This document shows, one piece after another, positions 1 to 7,599 of a stretch of 64,000 nt of DNA. The notes below the pieces were generated by a model. That model was given only the letters and a program-made list of their open reading frames with translations, searched no databases and was not told the DNA's origin. The translations under genes and the position numbers were made by a program. The stretch is taken from positions 497,115 through 561,114 of the forward strand of contig NZ_KE384021.1 of the NCBI RefSeq assembly GCF_000423465.1. The letters run 5' to 3'. Within the stretch, counting starts at the first letter, position 1. Each line of letters begins with the position of its first letter. This DNA comes from Propionicicella superfundia DSM 22317 (GTDB taxonomy: Bacteria > Actinomycetota > Actinomycetes > Propionibacteriales > Propionibacteriaceae).

Positions 1-149
1 TCCACCCAGGTGCCGATGGTCTGGCCGATCGCGAACGCACGGGCCTTGGCCGTGACGTCGACGGACGCGTCCAGTTCGAGGTAGTAGGTTGCAAGCAGGA
101 AGTCCTCGTGGCGAATCGCCTCGATGGACACGTGCACGTCGAACACCAT
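1..149 (-). CDS. RuBisCO-like protein (form IV), N-terminal fragment
   Basis: Only the first 49 codons lie in the window; the gene runs off the left edge. The translated segment contains ATYYLEL followed by AKARAFAIGQTIGTWV, the pattern of the RuBisCO large-chain N-terminal domain (an alpha/beta domain ending in GTW). Known RuBisCO-like proteins act as enolases, isomerases or transcarboxylases on sugar phosphates (for example in methionine salvage or apionate breakdown) rather than fixing CO2. Active-site residues lie outside the window, so true RuBisCO versus form IV cannot be decided directly; form IV is inferred from the catabolic neighbours. It is divergent from the isomerase-like gene and probably shares its control region. 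The ATG start is the only good start in frame. Confidence 0.72.
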   Translation of the reverse strand, partial: MVFDVHVSIEAIRHEDFLLATYYLELDASVDVTAKARAFAIGQTIGTWV

Positions 150-166
150 ATTGCCGCCCTTGGTAA

Positions 167-190
167 TGGTCTGTACATGACCATACAGGT
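167..190. promoter_or_regulatory. candidate GntR operator between the divergent RuBisCO-like and isomerase-like genes
   Basis: The segment has a perfect 5-bp inverted repeat TGGTC-N7-GACCA (167-183) and an overlapping CTGTA-N8-TACAG repeat (171-188). Read on the minus strand it contains TGTATGGTC, close to the TGTATAG[TC]C element seen before the dehydrogenase, transketolase and transaldolase genes. Binding by the nearby GntR protein is inference. Confidence 0.45.
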
Positions 191-231
191 AGGGTGTGGC
201 CAGTCAAGTGCTCATGGGAGAGACTTTGCAT

Positions 232-1020
232 ATGTTGCCAAAGCAGCTGATCGGGTGTAGTTCGAAGAGCTATTTCTCACTCGCGGACGCGCGTCGTTGG
301 GCGGAGGTCGCCCGGCCCAGGATTCTGGAGGACGGCGGTGACGGCGTCTACCTGTGCGTTCCGTACCCGCTCGTCCCGCTGTTCACCGACGCGTTCGCCG
401 GTACCGCCGCCGAGGTGGGCGTCCAGGACGTGTCGCAGTACGGCTTCGGCGCGTACACCGGTGAGGTCAGCGCGGGCCTGTTGGCCGAGATGGGCGTCCG
501 CTACGTCATGCTCGGCCACCCGGAGCGCAAGCGGTACCTGCGTGAGACCGATCAGATGATCGCCAAGAAGACCATGCAGGCCGTGAACGCCGGCATCGTG
601 CCCGTCCTCATCGTGGGCGAGCCGTCGCCCGACGACGATTCGCGCCCCATCATCCAGCACCAGTGCGAGTCGGCGCTGGGCGGCCTGCCGTCGGGCGCCG
701 AGGTGCTCATCGCGTACGAGCCGGTGTGGGCCATCGGACAGCCCGAGCCCGCGCCTCCGTCCCACATCGTGAGGGTGGTCTCGATCCTGCGCGACGTCTT
801 GTCCCGATTCGACGCCGACACGCGCATCGTCTACGGCGGCAGCGCCGCGGTCGGCACGTTCAGCGACATCGCGGCCGCCGCCGACGACCCGGCAGGGGTC
901 CCCGACGGGATCTTCCTCGGGCGCAGCGGCCTCGATCCTCACGGCTTCCTCGCCACCCTCGCCGAAGTCCGCGCCGCCACGAGCAGCGCAGCCGCGAGCA
1001 GCGCCGCCACAAGCAGCTAG
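232..1020 (+). CDS. triosephosphate isomerase-like protein (tetrulose/triose phosphate isomerase or epimerase)
   Basis: A TIM-barrel isomerase homologue of 262 residues. The three catalytic residues of triosephosphate isomerase are kept: Lys12 (GCSSKSYF), His96 (LGHPERK) and Glu163 (AYEPVWAIG), and the phosphate-binding YGGS is at 201-204. The usual GHSERR is changed to GHPERK and the N-terminal GNWKMN is replaced, so it is a divergent paralogue rather than the glycolytic enzyme. Paralogues of this type (EryH, LerI) isomerise tetrulose phosphates in tetritol catabolism. The ATG at 232 is chosen because GGGAGAG lies 9 bases upstream; in-frame starts at 196 and 214 are possible. The C-terminus is an Ala/Ser/Thr-rich tail. 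First gene of a tim-aldolase-phosphatase operon. Confidence 0.8.
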   Translation: MLPKQLIGCSSKSYFSLADARRWAEVARPRILEDGGDGVYLCVPYPLVPLFTDAFAGTAAEVGVQDVSQYGFGAYTGEVSAGLLAEMGVRYVMLGHPERKRYLRETDQMIAKKTMQAVNAGIVPVLIVGEPSPDDDSRPIIQHQCESALGGLPSGAEVLIAYEPVWAIGQPEPAPPSHIVRVVSILRDVLSRFDADTRIVYGGSAAVGTFSDIAAAADDPAGVPDGIFLGRSGLDPHGFLATLAEVRAATSSAAASSAATSS

Positions 1021-1030
1021 GAGTCACGAA

Positions 1031-1888
1031 ATGCCTGTCGCCAACACCCTCGAACTCGTCCGCGCCGCCCAGGCCGGCGGGTATGCGATCCCTGCGGTCA
1101 ACATCGTCGACGAACTCTCCATGCGTGCGGTCGTCGAGGCGGCCGAGGAGGCGCGGTCCGCGATCATCCTGCAGACGTCCGTCAAGACCGTGAAGGCGTC
1201 GGGGGCCGAGCCCCTGTCCTTCCTCGCGAGCCACCTCGCCGATCGGTCCAGCGTGCCGGTCGCCCTGCACCTGGACCACTGCCCCGACCGGGCGGTCATC
1301 ACGACCGCCATCGAGGGCGGATGGTCGTCAGTGCTGTTCGACGCGTCGGACCGGCCCCTCGACGCGGCCCGTGCCGAGACGGCGGAGGTGTGCGCCGAGG
1401 CGCACGCCGCCGGAGTCACGGTCGAGTCCGAGATCGAGAACATCGTCGGGGTCGAGGACGGCGTCGGCAGCGACGAGCTCACCCATTCGTACTCCGTCCC
1501 GACGCTGCTCGAGGTGGCGCAGGAGACGGGCACGGACCTGCTCGCGCCGCAACTGGGCACGGCTCACGGGCTGTACAAGGCGGATCCGGTCCTGCGCTTC
1601 GACCGGGTGCGCGAGATCCGTGCTCTGAGCGACATCCCGGTCGTCCTCCACGGAGGCACCGGCCTGTCGCCGGCCGACTTCGGCGAGTTCATCGCCGCCG
1701 GCGTCGGCAAGATCAACATCTCGACCGCGCTCAAGCTGGCGTACATGAAGGCGTGCAAGGCCCACCTCGAAGAGGCCGAGCGCGTCGGCAAGTGGGAGCC
1801 GGTGAAGATGTTCGACCAGGTCAAGCTCGCCCTCGTGACCGAGATCGGCGCCCACATCGCGCTGTTCGGCTCGGGCGGGAAGATCTGA
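1031..1888 (+). CDS. class II fructose-bisphosphate aldolase family protein
   Basis: A zinc-dependent (class II) aldolase of 285 residues, the usual length of FbaA/GatY/KbaY enzymes. HLDHCPD at 80-86 supplies the first zinc histidine and the catalytic aspartate; GTAHG near 180 and LHGGTG near 208 give the other zinc ligands and the phosphate loop, and NISTALK follows. Enzymes of this family cleave ketose 1-phosphates or bisphosphates to DHAP (or a related ketone) and an aldehyde. The exact substrate cannot be read from the sequence; GatY/KbaY members act on tagatose bisphosphate, FBA on fructose bisphosphate. An AGGAG site precedes the ATG, and the phosphatase gene starts two bases after its stop, so they are co-transcribed. 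Confidence 0.85.
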   Translation: MPVANTLELVRAAQAGGYAIPAVNIVDELSMRAVVEAAEEARSAIILQTSVKTVKASGAEPLSFLASHLADRSSVPVALHLDHCPDRAVITTAIEGGWSSVLFDASDRPLDAARAETAEVCAEAHAAGVTVESEIENIVGVEDGVGSDELTHSYSVPTLLEVAQETGTDLLAPQLGTAHGLYKADPVLRFDRVREIRALSDIPVVLHGGTGLSPADFGEFIAAGVGKINISTALKLAYMKACKAHLEEAERVGKWEPVKMFDQVKLALVTEIGAHIALFGSGGKI

Positions 1889-1890
1889 AC

Positions 1891-2652
1891 GTGGGGAAGG
1901 CGCTGCTCCTGGATTGCGACGGCGTCCTCGCCGACACCGAGGAGTTCGGACACCTCGTGGCCTTCAACCAGGTGTTCGACGAGTTCGGATACCCGTTCCG
2001 GTGGTCGAAGGAGGAGTACGCCCGGCTGCTGAAGGTCGGTGGCGGCAAGGAGCGCGTGCGGGCCTACGCGACCGCGACGGGCGTCGACCTGGGGTTCGAC
2101 GGCGACCTCGTCGTCGCCTCGACCGCGATCCACCGCCGCAAGACCGAGATCTACATCGAGCTCGTGACGACCGGCCGGCTTCCGGAGCGTCCGGGCATCC
2201 GGCGACTCGTCGACGAGGTGCTGGACGCGGGGTGGACGGTCGCCGTGGCGTCGACGTCGGCGCTGGAGAGCGTCAGATCGGTTCTGCGGGCGGTCGTCGA
2301 TCCGGAGGCGTTCGCGAGGGTCGCCGGGATCTTCGCCGGCGACGTCGTGGAGAACAAGAAGCCCGCCCCGGACGTGTACCTTCTCGCGCTCGACGCCCTG
2401 GGGCTCGACCCCGCGGACACGGTCGTCATCGAGGATTCCGAGGCGGGCGCGGCCGCGGCCCACGCAGCGGGCCTGAAGCACCTCGTGACGCTGAGTTCGT
2501 TCACGGGTACCGACGCCTTCCCCGATGCGACCGCGGTCGTGGACTCGCTCGGCGATCCGGGGGTTCCCGTCCGGGTGCAGGACGGCCTCGATGTCCGCAA
2601 CGCGGCCGGCCTGATCGATCGCGCGAGCCTGGAACGAATCCTCGCGAGCTGA
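1891..2652 (+). CDS. CbbY-type HAD phosphatase
   Basis: A HAD-superfamily phosphatase of 253 residues with the nucleophile and acid-base aspartates in LLLDCDGVLADTEE (Asp8, Asp10), a threonine/serine motif II (VASTS), lysine motif III (KKPAPDVY) and acidic motif IV (IEDSEAG). The cap-region pattern GHLVAFN...F followed by GGKERV is typical of CbbY, the xylulose-1,5-bisphosphate phosphatase that removes misfire products of RuBisCO in autotrophs. Its presence near a RuBisCO-like gene and an aldolase suggests it acts on a sugar bisphosphate or cleans up a dead-end product. GTG start, two bases after the aldolase stop. Function within CbbY is inference; other beta-phosphoglucomutase-like phosphatases share the fold. 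Confidence 0.8.
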   Translation: MGKALLLDCDGVLADTEEFGHLVAFNQVFDEFGYPFRWSKEEYARLLKVGGGKERVRAYATATGVDLGFDGDLVVASTAIHRRKTEIYIELVTTGRLPERPGIRRLVDEVLDAGWTVAVASTSALESVRSVLRAVVDPEAFARVAGIFAGDVVENKKPAPDVYLLALDALGLDPADTVVIEDSEAGAAAAHAAGLKHLVTLSSFTGTDAFPDATAVVDSLGDPGVPVRVQDGLDVRNAAGLIDRASLERILAS

Positions 2653-2656
2653 GGGA

Positions 2657-2682
2657 CGTGGGCCCGTGTCCGCGGGCCCACG
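2657..2682. terminator. bidirectional hairpin terminator
   Basis: CGTGGGCCCG (2657-2666) pairs perfectly with CGGGCCCACG (2673-2682) around a 6-base loop. It lies in the 36-base gap between the convergent phosphatase and GntR genes. Confidence 0.7.
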
Positions 2683-2688
2683 GGCGGG

Positions 2689-3429
2689 TCAGTCGGCGCT
2701 GTAGCTGAACTGAAGCCGGATCTTGTCGCCGCGGAACACGATCCGCGAACGCTCGAAGATCGTGCCGTTGGACGACGCGATGGTCTGCGTCAGCAGCAGC
2801 AGGGGACTGTGCCGCGGCACCTGCAGCGCCCGCGACTCGGCGGACGACGCGCTGGTGATCTCGAGGGTCTCCTCGACATCGCCCATGAGCAGGCCGTAGT
2901 GCTCGGCCAGGGCGACGCAGAGCTGGACGTCTATGACGTCCACCTCCTCCAGGCCGGGCGCGAGCGCCTCGGGCACCTCGGAGGTGTGCAGGCTGATGGG
3001 CTCGCCGTTGGCCAGGCGCAGCCGCTTGATGAGGTACACCGGCGCGTTCACGTCGACGCCGAGCGCCGTGGCCGTGGTGCTGGCCGCAGGGACGACCTCG
3101 CGGGACAACAGCCGCGTGTCGGTCTGGTAGCCCTGCTGTTCGAGTTGCCGGCGAATCCCCTGGTAGCCGACAGGAGAGCGCGTCTTGATCTTCTGCGGGG
3201 CGACGAACGTCCCCTTGCCCTGCACCCGGAAGACGAGTCCCTCGTTGGCCAGTTGCGCGATGACCTGACGAGCCGTCATGCGACTGACCCCGTAGATCTG
3301 GTTCAACTCGTTCTCAGACGGTATCTTCTGAGACGGCTTCCATTCGCTGGACAGGATCTTCTGTCGGAGGATCTCCGAGAGCTGCGCGTACAGGGGGATG
3401 GCGCTGTCGCGGTCCAGCAGGGATGTCAT
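2689..3429 (-). CDS. GntR family transcriptional regulator, HutC/UTRA subfamily
   Basis: A 246-residue regulator. The N-terminal winged helix-turn-helix (about 10-75) contains IPLYAQLSEILRQKI and SENELNQIYGVSRMTARQVI, followed by GKGTFV; the C-terminal part (about 95-240) is a UTRA ligand-binding domain. Members of this group (HutC, NagR/YvoA, PhnF) usually repress catabolic genes and respond to a sugar phosphate or other small effector. It sits between the aldolase/phosphatase operon and the dehydrogenase operon, and matching candidate operators occur in front of four transcription units in this region, so it is the likely regulator of the pathway. The ATG at 3429 gives the typical MTSLLDRDSAIPLY start; a longer form to 3498 is unlikely. 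Confidence 0.88.
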   Translation of the reverse strand: MTSLLDRDSAIPLYAQLSEILRQKILSSEWKPSQKIPSENELNQIYGVSRMTARQVIAQLANEGLVFRVQGKGTFVAPQKIKTRSPVGYQGIRRQLEQQGYQTDTRLLSREVVPAASTTATALGVDVNAPVYLIKRLRLANGEPISLHTSEVPEALAPGLEEVDVIDVQLCVALAEHYGLLMGDVEETLEITSASSAESRALQVPRHSPLLLLTQTIASSNGTIFERSRIVFRGDKIRLQFSYSAD

Positions 3430-3550
3430 CGGCCACCTGGTCTCGAACTTGAGGTAAACGGTTTGAGCATACACAACATGTGCGGGGAAGCCGCGCAAGG
3501 CTTGACCGGCACGACTTGCGCACCTAACGTCGCAAGTGGCAGCACGTACC

Positions 3551-3578
3551 TGTATAGTCTTGTATAGTCAAGTATGCC
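3551..3578. promoter_or_regulatory. candidate GntR operator/promoter of the dehydrogenase operon
   Basis: TGTATAGTC occurs twice as a direct repeat (3551-3559 and 3561-3569), followed by GTATGCC. It is between the divergent gntR and E1 genes. TGTATAGT also resembles an extended -10 promoter element, so the sites could be promoter, operator or both. Confidence 0.5.
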
Positions 3579-3635
3579 ATACCGCGTCGCCGATGCGCGC
3601 GTGGCTTTGCAGAGCAAAATTCGATGGGGAGTTCA

Positions 3636-5810
3636 ATGCCGGAGATCACGCCGCTTTCTGCCTCAGCACCCTGGGTAGAGCTTCGTACCACTGATGAAGA
3701 CTGGGAGGCAGCGGATCCGAAGCTGCTTCTCAACATGCACGCGATGTTGCATCTCATCCGAGCCTTTGAGGAGGAGGTGCTCGACCTCGCCAGCCAGAAG
3801 CTGATCAACGGTCCGGCCCACTCCAGCATCGGCCAAGAGGCCGTCGCGGTCGGGTCCGCCCTTCCGCTCGTCGGCCCCGACCAGATCAACGGGTCCCACC
3901 GCGGACACCACCAGTTCCTGGCCAAGGCCATCGGCTACGTGGCGCCCGACGGCCTGGACCCCCGCGCGGAGTACTCCGACGACGTCCGCACGGTGATCTA
4001 CCGCGCCATGAGCGAGATCGCCGGGCTCAAGGCCGGATACTGCCGCGGGCGCGGCGGCTCCATGCACCTGCAGTGGAAGGAAGCCGGCTGCATGGGGACC
4101 AACGCCCTCGTCGGCGGCCAGGTTCCGTTCGCGACCGGTTTCGCCTGGGCGCACAAGGCTGCGGCCACCGACAACGTCTCGGTCACCTACTTCGGCGACG
4201 GCGCCGCGAACATCGGCTCCGCGCTGGAGTCGTACAACCTCGGTTCGGCCTGGACCCTTCCGGTCTGCTTCTTCATCGAGAACAACCAGTACGCCGTCTC
4301 GACGAGCGTCGAGGAGGCCACGGGCGATCCGCGGCTGTCCGCCCGCGGGCCGGGCTTCGGCCTGCCCTCGTGGCGCGTGGACGGCATCGACGTCCTCGCG
4401 CTGTACCTGGCGACCGAGCAGGCCGTCAGCTACATGCGCAACGGCGGCGGCGCGACCCTCATCGAGGCCGTCGCGTACCGGTACCTGCACCACAACGGCC
4501 CCTTCCCGGGCAGCGCGTTCGGCTACCGCTCGAAGGAGGAGGAGCAGGGCTGGCGGGAGCGCGACTCCATCGAGCAGGTCGAGCACTGGCTGGTGAAGCG
4601 CGGCATCCTCACCGAGGACGAGTGCAAGGCGGCGCGGAAGATCGCGAAGAGCACGATGGTGGCGGTCTCCGGCGAGATCACCGAGCCCGATCCCGAGGGC
4701 AAGCCGGGTTCCAAGCGGATCCGTCCCGAGCTGTGGCCCGATCCCGGGTTCATCGACGTCGGCATCCGCGGCGACCTGTCCGGGCTGGAGGGCGCCACGT
4801 TCAAGGAGGCGGCCGACTTCAGCGCCGACGAGCTGGAGGACAAGCGCTTCCTGGACACCATCGCCGACGGGCTCCGGCACCGCATGGAGGCCGATGATCA
4901 CGTCCTCACCCTCGGCGAGGACATCCACAAGCTCAACGGCGGATCCCGCGGCGCGACCAGAGGCCTGGCCGACGAGTTCCCCGGCCGGGTCATCGGGACG
5001 CCGATCTCCGAGAACGCCTTCACGGGCTTCGCGGGCGGCATCGCTCTCGACGGCCGCTACTACCCGATCGTCGAGCTGATGTACGGCGACTTCATCTGGG
5101 TGGCGGCCGACCAGCTCTTCAACCAGATCGGCAAGGCCCGGCACATGTTCGGCGGCGACCATGACATGGCCATGGCCATGCGCATCAAGATCGGCACCGC
5201 CACCGGCTACGGTTCCCAGCACTCCATGGACCCGGCCGGAATGTTCGCGACCTCGGTGGGCTGGCGGATCATCGCCCCGTCGACGCCGCTCGACTACGTC
5301 GGCATGCTGAACACGGCGATGCGGCTGAAGGACCCGGTCGCCATCCTCGAGCACGACGCCGACCTCTACCGCTTCGTCGGCAGCGTCCCGAAGGAGGACC
5401 TCGACTACTGCATCCCGTTCGGGAAGGCCGCTGTGCGGCGGTCCGGCTCGGCCGTCACCGTGCTGTCCTACCTGTCGATGGTGCAGCGCTGCGTGGACGC
5501 GGCGGAGCAGTCGGGCGTCGACGCCGAGGTCATCGACCTGCGGTGGCTCGACCATGCCTCTCTGGACTGGGACACCATCGGCGAGTCGATCCGCAAGACC
5601 GGCCGGGTTCTGATCGTCGAGCAGGGCTCGGAGCAGACCTCCTACGGTGTGTGGCTGGGCGACGCGATCCAGCGACGTTTCTTCGACTGGCTCGATGCCC
5701 CTGTGGAGCGGGTGAGCGGCGGCGAGGCGTCGCCGAGCATCTCGAAGGTGCTGGAGTACGCGGCCCTGGCACAGACCGAAGACATCGTGGCCGCGCTCAA
5801 GGCCTTCTGA
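3636..5810 (+). CDS. 2-oxoacid dehydrogenase E1 component, fused alpha and beta subunits
   Basis: A 724-residue thiamine-diphosphate enzyme in which the E1 alpha (about 30-340) and E1 beta (about 395-724) subunits of branched-chain/acetoin/pyruvate-type dehydrogenases are joined. The alpha part has HRGHHQFL and the ThDP motif GDGAANIG...NN; the beta part has the catalytic glutamate region GEDIH, SENAFTGFAGG, and the GSQHSMDP histidine. It would decarboxylate a 2-oxoacid and pass the acyl group to the lipoyl E2 encoded 20 bases downstream. No E3 gene is adjacent. The natural 2-oxoacid is unknown; the setting in a sugar-phosphate cluster suggests pyruvate or a pathway-specific oxoacid. The ATG at 3636 follows GGGGAG closely; an in-frame ATG at 3624 is an alternative. 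Confidence 0.87.
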   Translation: MPEITPLSASAPWVELRTTDEDWEAADPKLLLNMHAMLHLIRAFEEEVLDLASQKLINGPAHSSIGQEAVAVGSALPLVGPDQINGSHRGHHQFLAKAIGYVAPDGLDPRAEYSDDVRTVIYRAMSEIAGLKAGYCRGRGGSMHLQWKEAGCMGTNALVGGQVPFATGFAWAHKAAATDNVSVTYFGDGAANIGSALESYNLGSAWTLPVCFFIENNQYAVSTSVEEATGDPRLSARGPGFGLPSWRVDGIDVLALYLATEQAVSYMRNGGGATLIEAVAYRYLHHNGPFPGSAFGYRSKEEEQGWRERDSIEQVEHWLVKRGILTEDECKAARKIAKSTMVAVSGEITEPDPEGKPGSKRIRPELWPDPGFIDVGIRGDLSGLEGATFKEAADFSADELEDKRFLDTIADGLRHRMEADDHVLTLGEDIHKLNGGSRGATRGLADEFPGRVIGTPISENAFTGFAGGIALDGRYYPIVELMYGDFIWVAADQLFNQIGKARHMFGGDHDMAMAMRIKIGTATGYGSQHSMDPAGMFATSVGWRIIAPSTPLDYVGMLNTAMRLKDPVAILEHDADLYRFVGSVPKEDLDYCIPFGKAAVRRSGSAVTVLSYLSMVQRCVDAAEQSGVDAEVIDLRWLDHASLDWDTIGESIRKTGRVLIVEQGSEQTSYGVWLGDAIQRRFFDWLDAPVERVSGGEASPSISKVLEYAALAQTEDIVAALKAF

Positions 5811-5830
5811 GAAGCGGGGGATAAGAGAGA

Positions 5831-7132
5831 ATGGCTACCTACCTGAGAATGCCCGGAGTGTCGGCCGATGCCGATGACGCCGTCCTGGGCGAGTGGTACG
5901 TCGCGGAGGGCGACTCGGTGTCCGAAGGCTCGCCGCTGTGCGCGGTGGAGACCGACAAGGCCAACGTCGACGTCAACTCCGAGGCCGATGTCTCGGTCTT
6001 CCGGCTGCTGGCCGAGGCCGGCGCGACCGTGACCGTGGGCGATCCGATCGCCGTCCTCCTCAACGAGGGCGATGACGCCGCCGCAGGGCAGAAGCTCGTC
6101 GACGATCTTGGTGGCGGGGCGCCCGCGTCCGCGCCGGCCGAGGCCGCCGCGCCGCAGGCCGAGGCGGTCGAGGAGGCCGCACCCGCAGCGTCCGCAGCGG
6201 CAGGCGGGTCGGGCACGCGCGTCTTCAGCTCGCCGCTCGCCCGCAGGCTCGCCGCCGAGGCGGGGTTGCGTGTCGAGGACATCGCCGGCACGGGTCCGAA
6301 CGGCCGCGTCGTCCGGGCCGATGTCGAGCGTGTCGTCGCCAGCGCGCCGCAGCCTGCTGCGGCTCCGGCCCCGGTGGCCGCGCCGGCCCCGGTGGCCGCG
6401 CCGGCCCCGGTGGCTCCGGCGGTCCGGGCGGTTCCGGCCCGGGCGACCGAGGGCGGATACTCCGACACGCCGCACACCAAGATGCGCAAGGCGATCGCCT
6501 CGCGGCTGGTGGAGAGCAAGACGACCGCACCTCACTTCTACCTCAAGGCCAGCCTCGTCGTGGACGACCTGCTCGCGTTGCGCGCGCAGATCAACGCGGC
6601 GGGCGATGTCAAGATCTCGGTCAACGACCTCATCGTCGCGGCAGCGGCGAAGGCGCTGGCCGCGTTCCCGCAGATGAACGTCATCTGGACCGACGAGGCC
6701 ATCCGTCAGTTCGCCGACATCGACGTTGCGGTGGCCGTGCAGACCGATCGCGGTCTCATGACCCCTGTCGTGCGCGGCGCTGACCGGCTTGCCCTCGGGG
6801 AGTTGAGCGCCACCATCAAGGATCTGGCGACGCGGGCGGCCGACAACAAACTGCAGGCCTCCGAACTGGCCGGCGGGACCATGACCGTCACGAACCTCGG
6901 CATGTTCGGTATCGAGGAGTTCGCGGCGATCATCAATCCGCCCCAGGCTGCGATCCTGGCTGTCGGCGCTGCCACTCCGACGCCTGTGGTCGAGGACGGA
7001 GAGGTCGTCGTGAAGAGCGTCCTCAAGGTCGTCCTGTCGGTGGATCACCGGCCCGTCGACGGCGTGCTCGCCGCCAAGTGGCTCGGTGTGTTCAAGTCGT
7101 TCGTCGAGGCGCCGTTGCGGATCCTCGTCTGA
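5831..7132 (+). CDS. dihydrolipoamide acyltransferase (E2) of a 2-oxoacid dehydrogenase complex
   Basis: A 433-residue E2. Domains in order: one lipoyl domain (about 1-78) with the lipoylated lysine in VETDKAN; an Ala/Pro linker; the peripheral subunit-binding domain (about 130-170, SPLARRLAAEAGL...GRVVRADV); a second Ala/Pro linker built from an 18-bp tandem repeat; and the catalytic domain (about 215-433) ending with the active-site SVDHRPVDG. It transfers the acyl group from the E1 product to CoA. Co-transcribed with the E1 fusion. The dihydrolipoyl dehydrogenase needed to complete the complex must come from elsewhere in the genome. Confidence 0.92.
   Translation: MATYLRMPGVSADADDAVLGEWYVAEGDSVSEGSPLCAVETDKANVDVNSEADVSVFRLLAEAGATVTVGDPIAVLLNEGDDAAAGQKLVDDLGGGAPASAPAEAAAPQAEAVEEAAPAASAAAGGSGTRVFSSPLARRLAAEAGLRVEDIAGTGPNGRVVRADVERVVASAPQPAAAPAPVAAPAPVAAPAPVAPAVRAVPARATEGGYSDTPHTKMRKAIASRLVESKTTAPHFYLKASLVVDDLLALRAQINAAGDVKISVNDLIVAAAAKALAAFPQMNVIWTDEAIRQFADIDVAVAVQTDRGLMTPVVRGADRLALGELSATIKDLATRAADNKLQASELAGGTMTVTNLGMFGIEEFAAIINPPQAAILAVGAATPTPVVEDGEVVVKSVLKVVLSVDHRPVDGVLAAKWLGVFKSFVEAPLRILV
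6365..6414 (+). repeat. 18-bp tandem repeat in the E2 linker
   Basis: CCGGCCCCGGTGGCCGCG is present twice exactly and then in part, encoding the (APAPVA)n flexible linker between the subunit-binding and catalytic domains of E2. Confidence 0.9.
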
Positions 7133-7185
7133 ACGCAGGGCGGTGCGACGCGTCCGCTTGCTCCTTCCGCGTCCCCGTCCTTCTT

Positions 7186-7227
7186 GACCGATGCCCGTCG
7201 TCCTTCCGTGGACGGCGGGCATCGGTC
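7186..7227 (+). terminator. strong hairpin terminator after the E1-E2 operon
   Basis: An 18-bp stem (7186-7203 with 7210-7227; one G-T wobble) closes a 6-base loop, 53 bases after the E2 stop. A short T-rich stretch lies on its upstream side (TTCTT), so it could also work in reverse. Confidence 0.75.
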
Positions 7228-7242
7228 TGTCCCCGGCAGCGT

Positions 7243-7308
7243 CCGGCGAGCGCTCCGTTTCTGCCGGTTTCTGGCCGGTTTCCGCGGGTTTGGGAGCGTT
7301 CGGCGGGG
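7243..7308 (+). repeat. dispersed palindromic element, copy A
   Basis: Outer arms GCGAGCGCTCC and GGAGCGTTCGGC are inverted repeats about 60 bases apart, with inner TGCCGG and TTTCCGCGGG segments. It aligns over its whole length with elements near 29932, 44032 and 51908. It lies between the E2 terminator and the FMN riboswitch. Confidence 0.75.
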
Positions 7309-7383
7309 CCGGGTCTGTCGGTCGGCGGGCCGGGCGGGCCGGGTGGGACGTGAGCGTGGCGAGACCGGCGCCCCGGTGCGGGG

Positions 7384-7555
7384 TATAGTCGGCGGCGAAA
7401 CGTGCTCCGGGGTCGGTGAAACTCCGAACCGGCGGTGAAAGCCCGCGACCCGCGTCCTCACGGACGCGGCTGACCTGGTGAGATTCCAGGGCCGACGGTC
7501 AAAGTCCGGATGGGAGGCAGCACGGCGTGCGGGCGTGTGCGTCTGCACGCACGCG
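7384..7555 (+). promoter_or_regulatory. FMN riboswitch (RFN element) with promoter and expression platform
   Basis: The aptamer spans 7401-7524. P1 is CGTGCT (7401-7406) paired with AGCACG (7519-7524). The conserved FMN-aptamer strings are present: GGTGAAACTCC, ACCGGCGGT, AGCCCGCGA, GGTGAGATTCC, GCCGACGG and AAAGTCCGGATGGGAGG. A -10-like TATAGT is at 7384-7389. After the aptamer, GTGCGT (7537-7542) and ACGCAC (7547-7552) form a hairpin that is probably part of the expression platform. FMN binding should turn off the downstream riboflavin uptake genes. Confidence 0.95.
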
Positions 7556-7599
7556 GTCGTTCATCCGCGCGTCCCCGGTGCCCTGACCGGAGGAACTCG

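Noticed and set aside
1-149. An authentic CO2-fixing RuBisCO
   Set aside because: Only the N-terminal domain is visible, so it cannot be excluded, but no phosphoribulokinase or other Calvin-cycle gene is in view and the neighbours are catabolic.
6365-6414. Tandem 18-bp repeats as a possible CRISPR or mobile element
   Set aside because: They are in frame inside the E2 gene and encode the usual Ala/Pro linker.
7045-7548. A 167-codon minus-strand frame over the FMN riboswitch
   Set aside because: It covers the E2 gene end, a terminator, a dispersed repeat and the riboswitch; composition is that of a shadow.
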